Source of the DNA: an uncultured SAR86 cluster bacterium
GTDB lineage: Bacteria; Pseudomonadota; Gammaproteobacteria; Magnimaribacterales; D2472
Length of the DNA stretch: 64,000 bases
Direction: 5' to 3'
NCBI GenBank assembly: GCA_902617045.1
Contig: CACMVA010000003.1
Coordinates: forward strand, 30,642-94,641
The number at the start of each line of letters is the position of its first letter. The first letter of the stretch is position 1. The position numbers and the translations under genes are program-made. The notes beneath the pieces were generated by a model. The model was not told where the DNA came from and did no database searches. It saw only the letters and a program-made list of their open reading frames with translations. Positions 63,549 through 64,000 of this stretch are shown here, one piece after another.

Positions 63549-64000
63549 AAAGTTTTCTTGAATAATTGATTCTGGATTGATCCTTACTTTATTTAAATAC
63601 ACTGTCCAATGCAAATGGGGTCCTGTGACTCTTCCAGTTGATCCAACTTCTCCAATTTTTTGTCCCTTTTCAATTAATTCATTTTCATCAACCAGGACTG
63701 ACGATAAATGACTGTATGAACTTATAAGACCAAATCCATGATCTATTATTATGTAATTTCCTGCATAAAAGAAATCACCAACTAAAATTACTTTACCTTT
63801 TGAAGGAGATACAATTTTTGTTCCCTCAGCAGCAGCAATATCCAAAGACAGATGAGGAGATCTAGGTTGATCATTGATGTATCTCTTCTTACCATATCTG
63901 CTTGAGATTATACCTTCAACAGGATTAATAAAATTTAAATCAGGCACTAAAAATTTTGAATAGTTATTAAGTGCTTTTTGTATAATTTTAGATTCTTTGA
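63531..64000 (-). CDS. M23-family peptidase, C-terminal part (5' end outside window)
   Basis: The frame is open to the right edge of the window: codons upstream of the GTG at 63947 continue without a stop to 64000, so the start lies outside. The LytM domain shows EGIISSRYGKKR, HLSLDIA with the zinc ligands, and HLHWTVY, which are conserved M23 motifs with all visible catalytic residues intact. Such enzymes cut peptidoglycan cross-bridges or, when degenerate, regulate amidases. Confidence 0.9.
   Translation of the reverse strand, partial: KESKIIQKALNNYSKFLVPDLNFINPVEGIISSRYGKKRYINDQPRSPHLSLDIAAAEGTKIVSPSKGKVILVGDFFYAGNYIIIDHGFGLISSYSHLSSVLVDENELIEKGQKIGEVGSTGRVTGPHLHWTVYLNKVRINPESIIQENFLESLL

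Noticed and set aside
1..64000. CRISPR arrays, insertion sequences, prophage or integrase genes
   Set aside because: No repeat-spacer pattern, transposase, integrase or terminal inverted repeats were seen; tRNA genes show no flanking duplicated ends.

Overview
The window is a compact, strongly AT-rich bacterial chromosome segment with short intergenic gaps and many 1-15 bp gene overlaps. Gene content and order are gammaproteobacterial: smc-zipA-ligase, recX/dnaX/recR, purN-purM next to DUF2066-CDP-alcohol transferase-hda, a full System I ccm operon, and wrbA-like/DUF2069. Together with three large TonB-dependent receptors, several acyl-CoA dehydrogenases, an alkyl sulfatase, a GH16 glucanase and a P450, this suggests a free-living marine gammaproteobacterium of the SAR86 type. 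That assignment is inference from content and base composition only; no rRNA is present.

Layout. 1-489: 3' end of thrS, then yidD. 626-6331: two tandem, clearly related TonB-dependent receptors, each with its own terminator. 6395-10615: thioesterase, secreted EEP-family hydrolase, MerC-like and cupin proteins, O-acetylhomoserine sulfhydrylase, and a degenerate glycosyltransferase-like gene. 10615-16709: ccmA-B-C-D-E-F-G-H-I, including a 55-residue ccmD. 16735-21440: an unusually short smc, zipA, an ATP-dependent DNA ligase where NAD-dependent ligA normally lies, and a lytic transglycosylase lipoprotein. 21441-30267: M16C protease, alkyl sulfatase, a pair of acyl-CoA dehydrogenases, and small membrane proteins. 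30313-38577: tRNA-Leu, a structured leader with a terminator, a third TonB-dependent receptor, GH16 glucanase, P450, MFS transporter, thioredoxin-like protein and Ca/Na antiporter. 38666-43125: SDR, LysR regulator, acyl-CoA dehydrogenase and exonuclease I. 43132-51374: tRNA-Val, pseudoazurin, serine hydrolase, anion transporter, MscS channel, TIGR02206 protein, DsbD and Hsp20. 51574-60248: envelope proteins, recX, dnaX, recR, dcd, DUF3108, purN, purM, DUF2066, a pgsA-like gene and hda. 60241-64000: sppA, DUF2069, a flavodoxin-like reductase, a TlpA-like lipoprotein and an M23 peptidase cut by the window end.

The genes combine housekeeping functions (replication, repair, purine and cytochrome c biogenesis, envelope maintenance) with scavenging of organic matter: receptors import large ligands, GH16 and alkyl sulfatase act on polymers and sulfate esters, and acyl-CoA dehydrogenases and P450 act on lipid-like substrates. 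The points most worth a second look are the SMC with no visible hinge, the ATP-dependent ligase at the ligA locus, a riboswitch-like attenuator ahead of the third receptor, a three-hairpin thermosensor-like leader of hsp20, an in-frame slippery A-run in dnaX, and a tRNA-Val whose anticodon loop has C at position 33.
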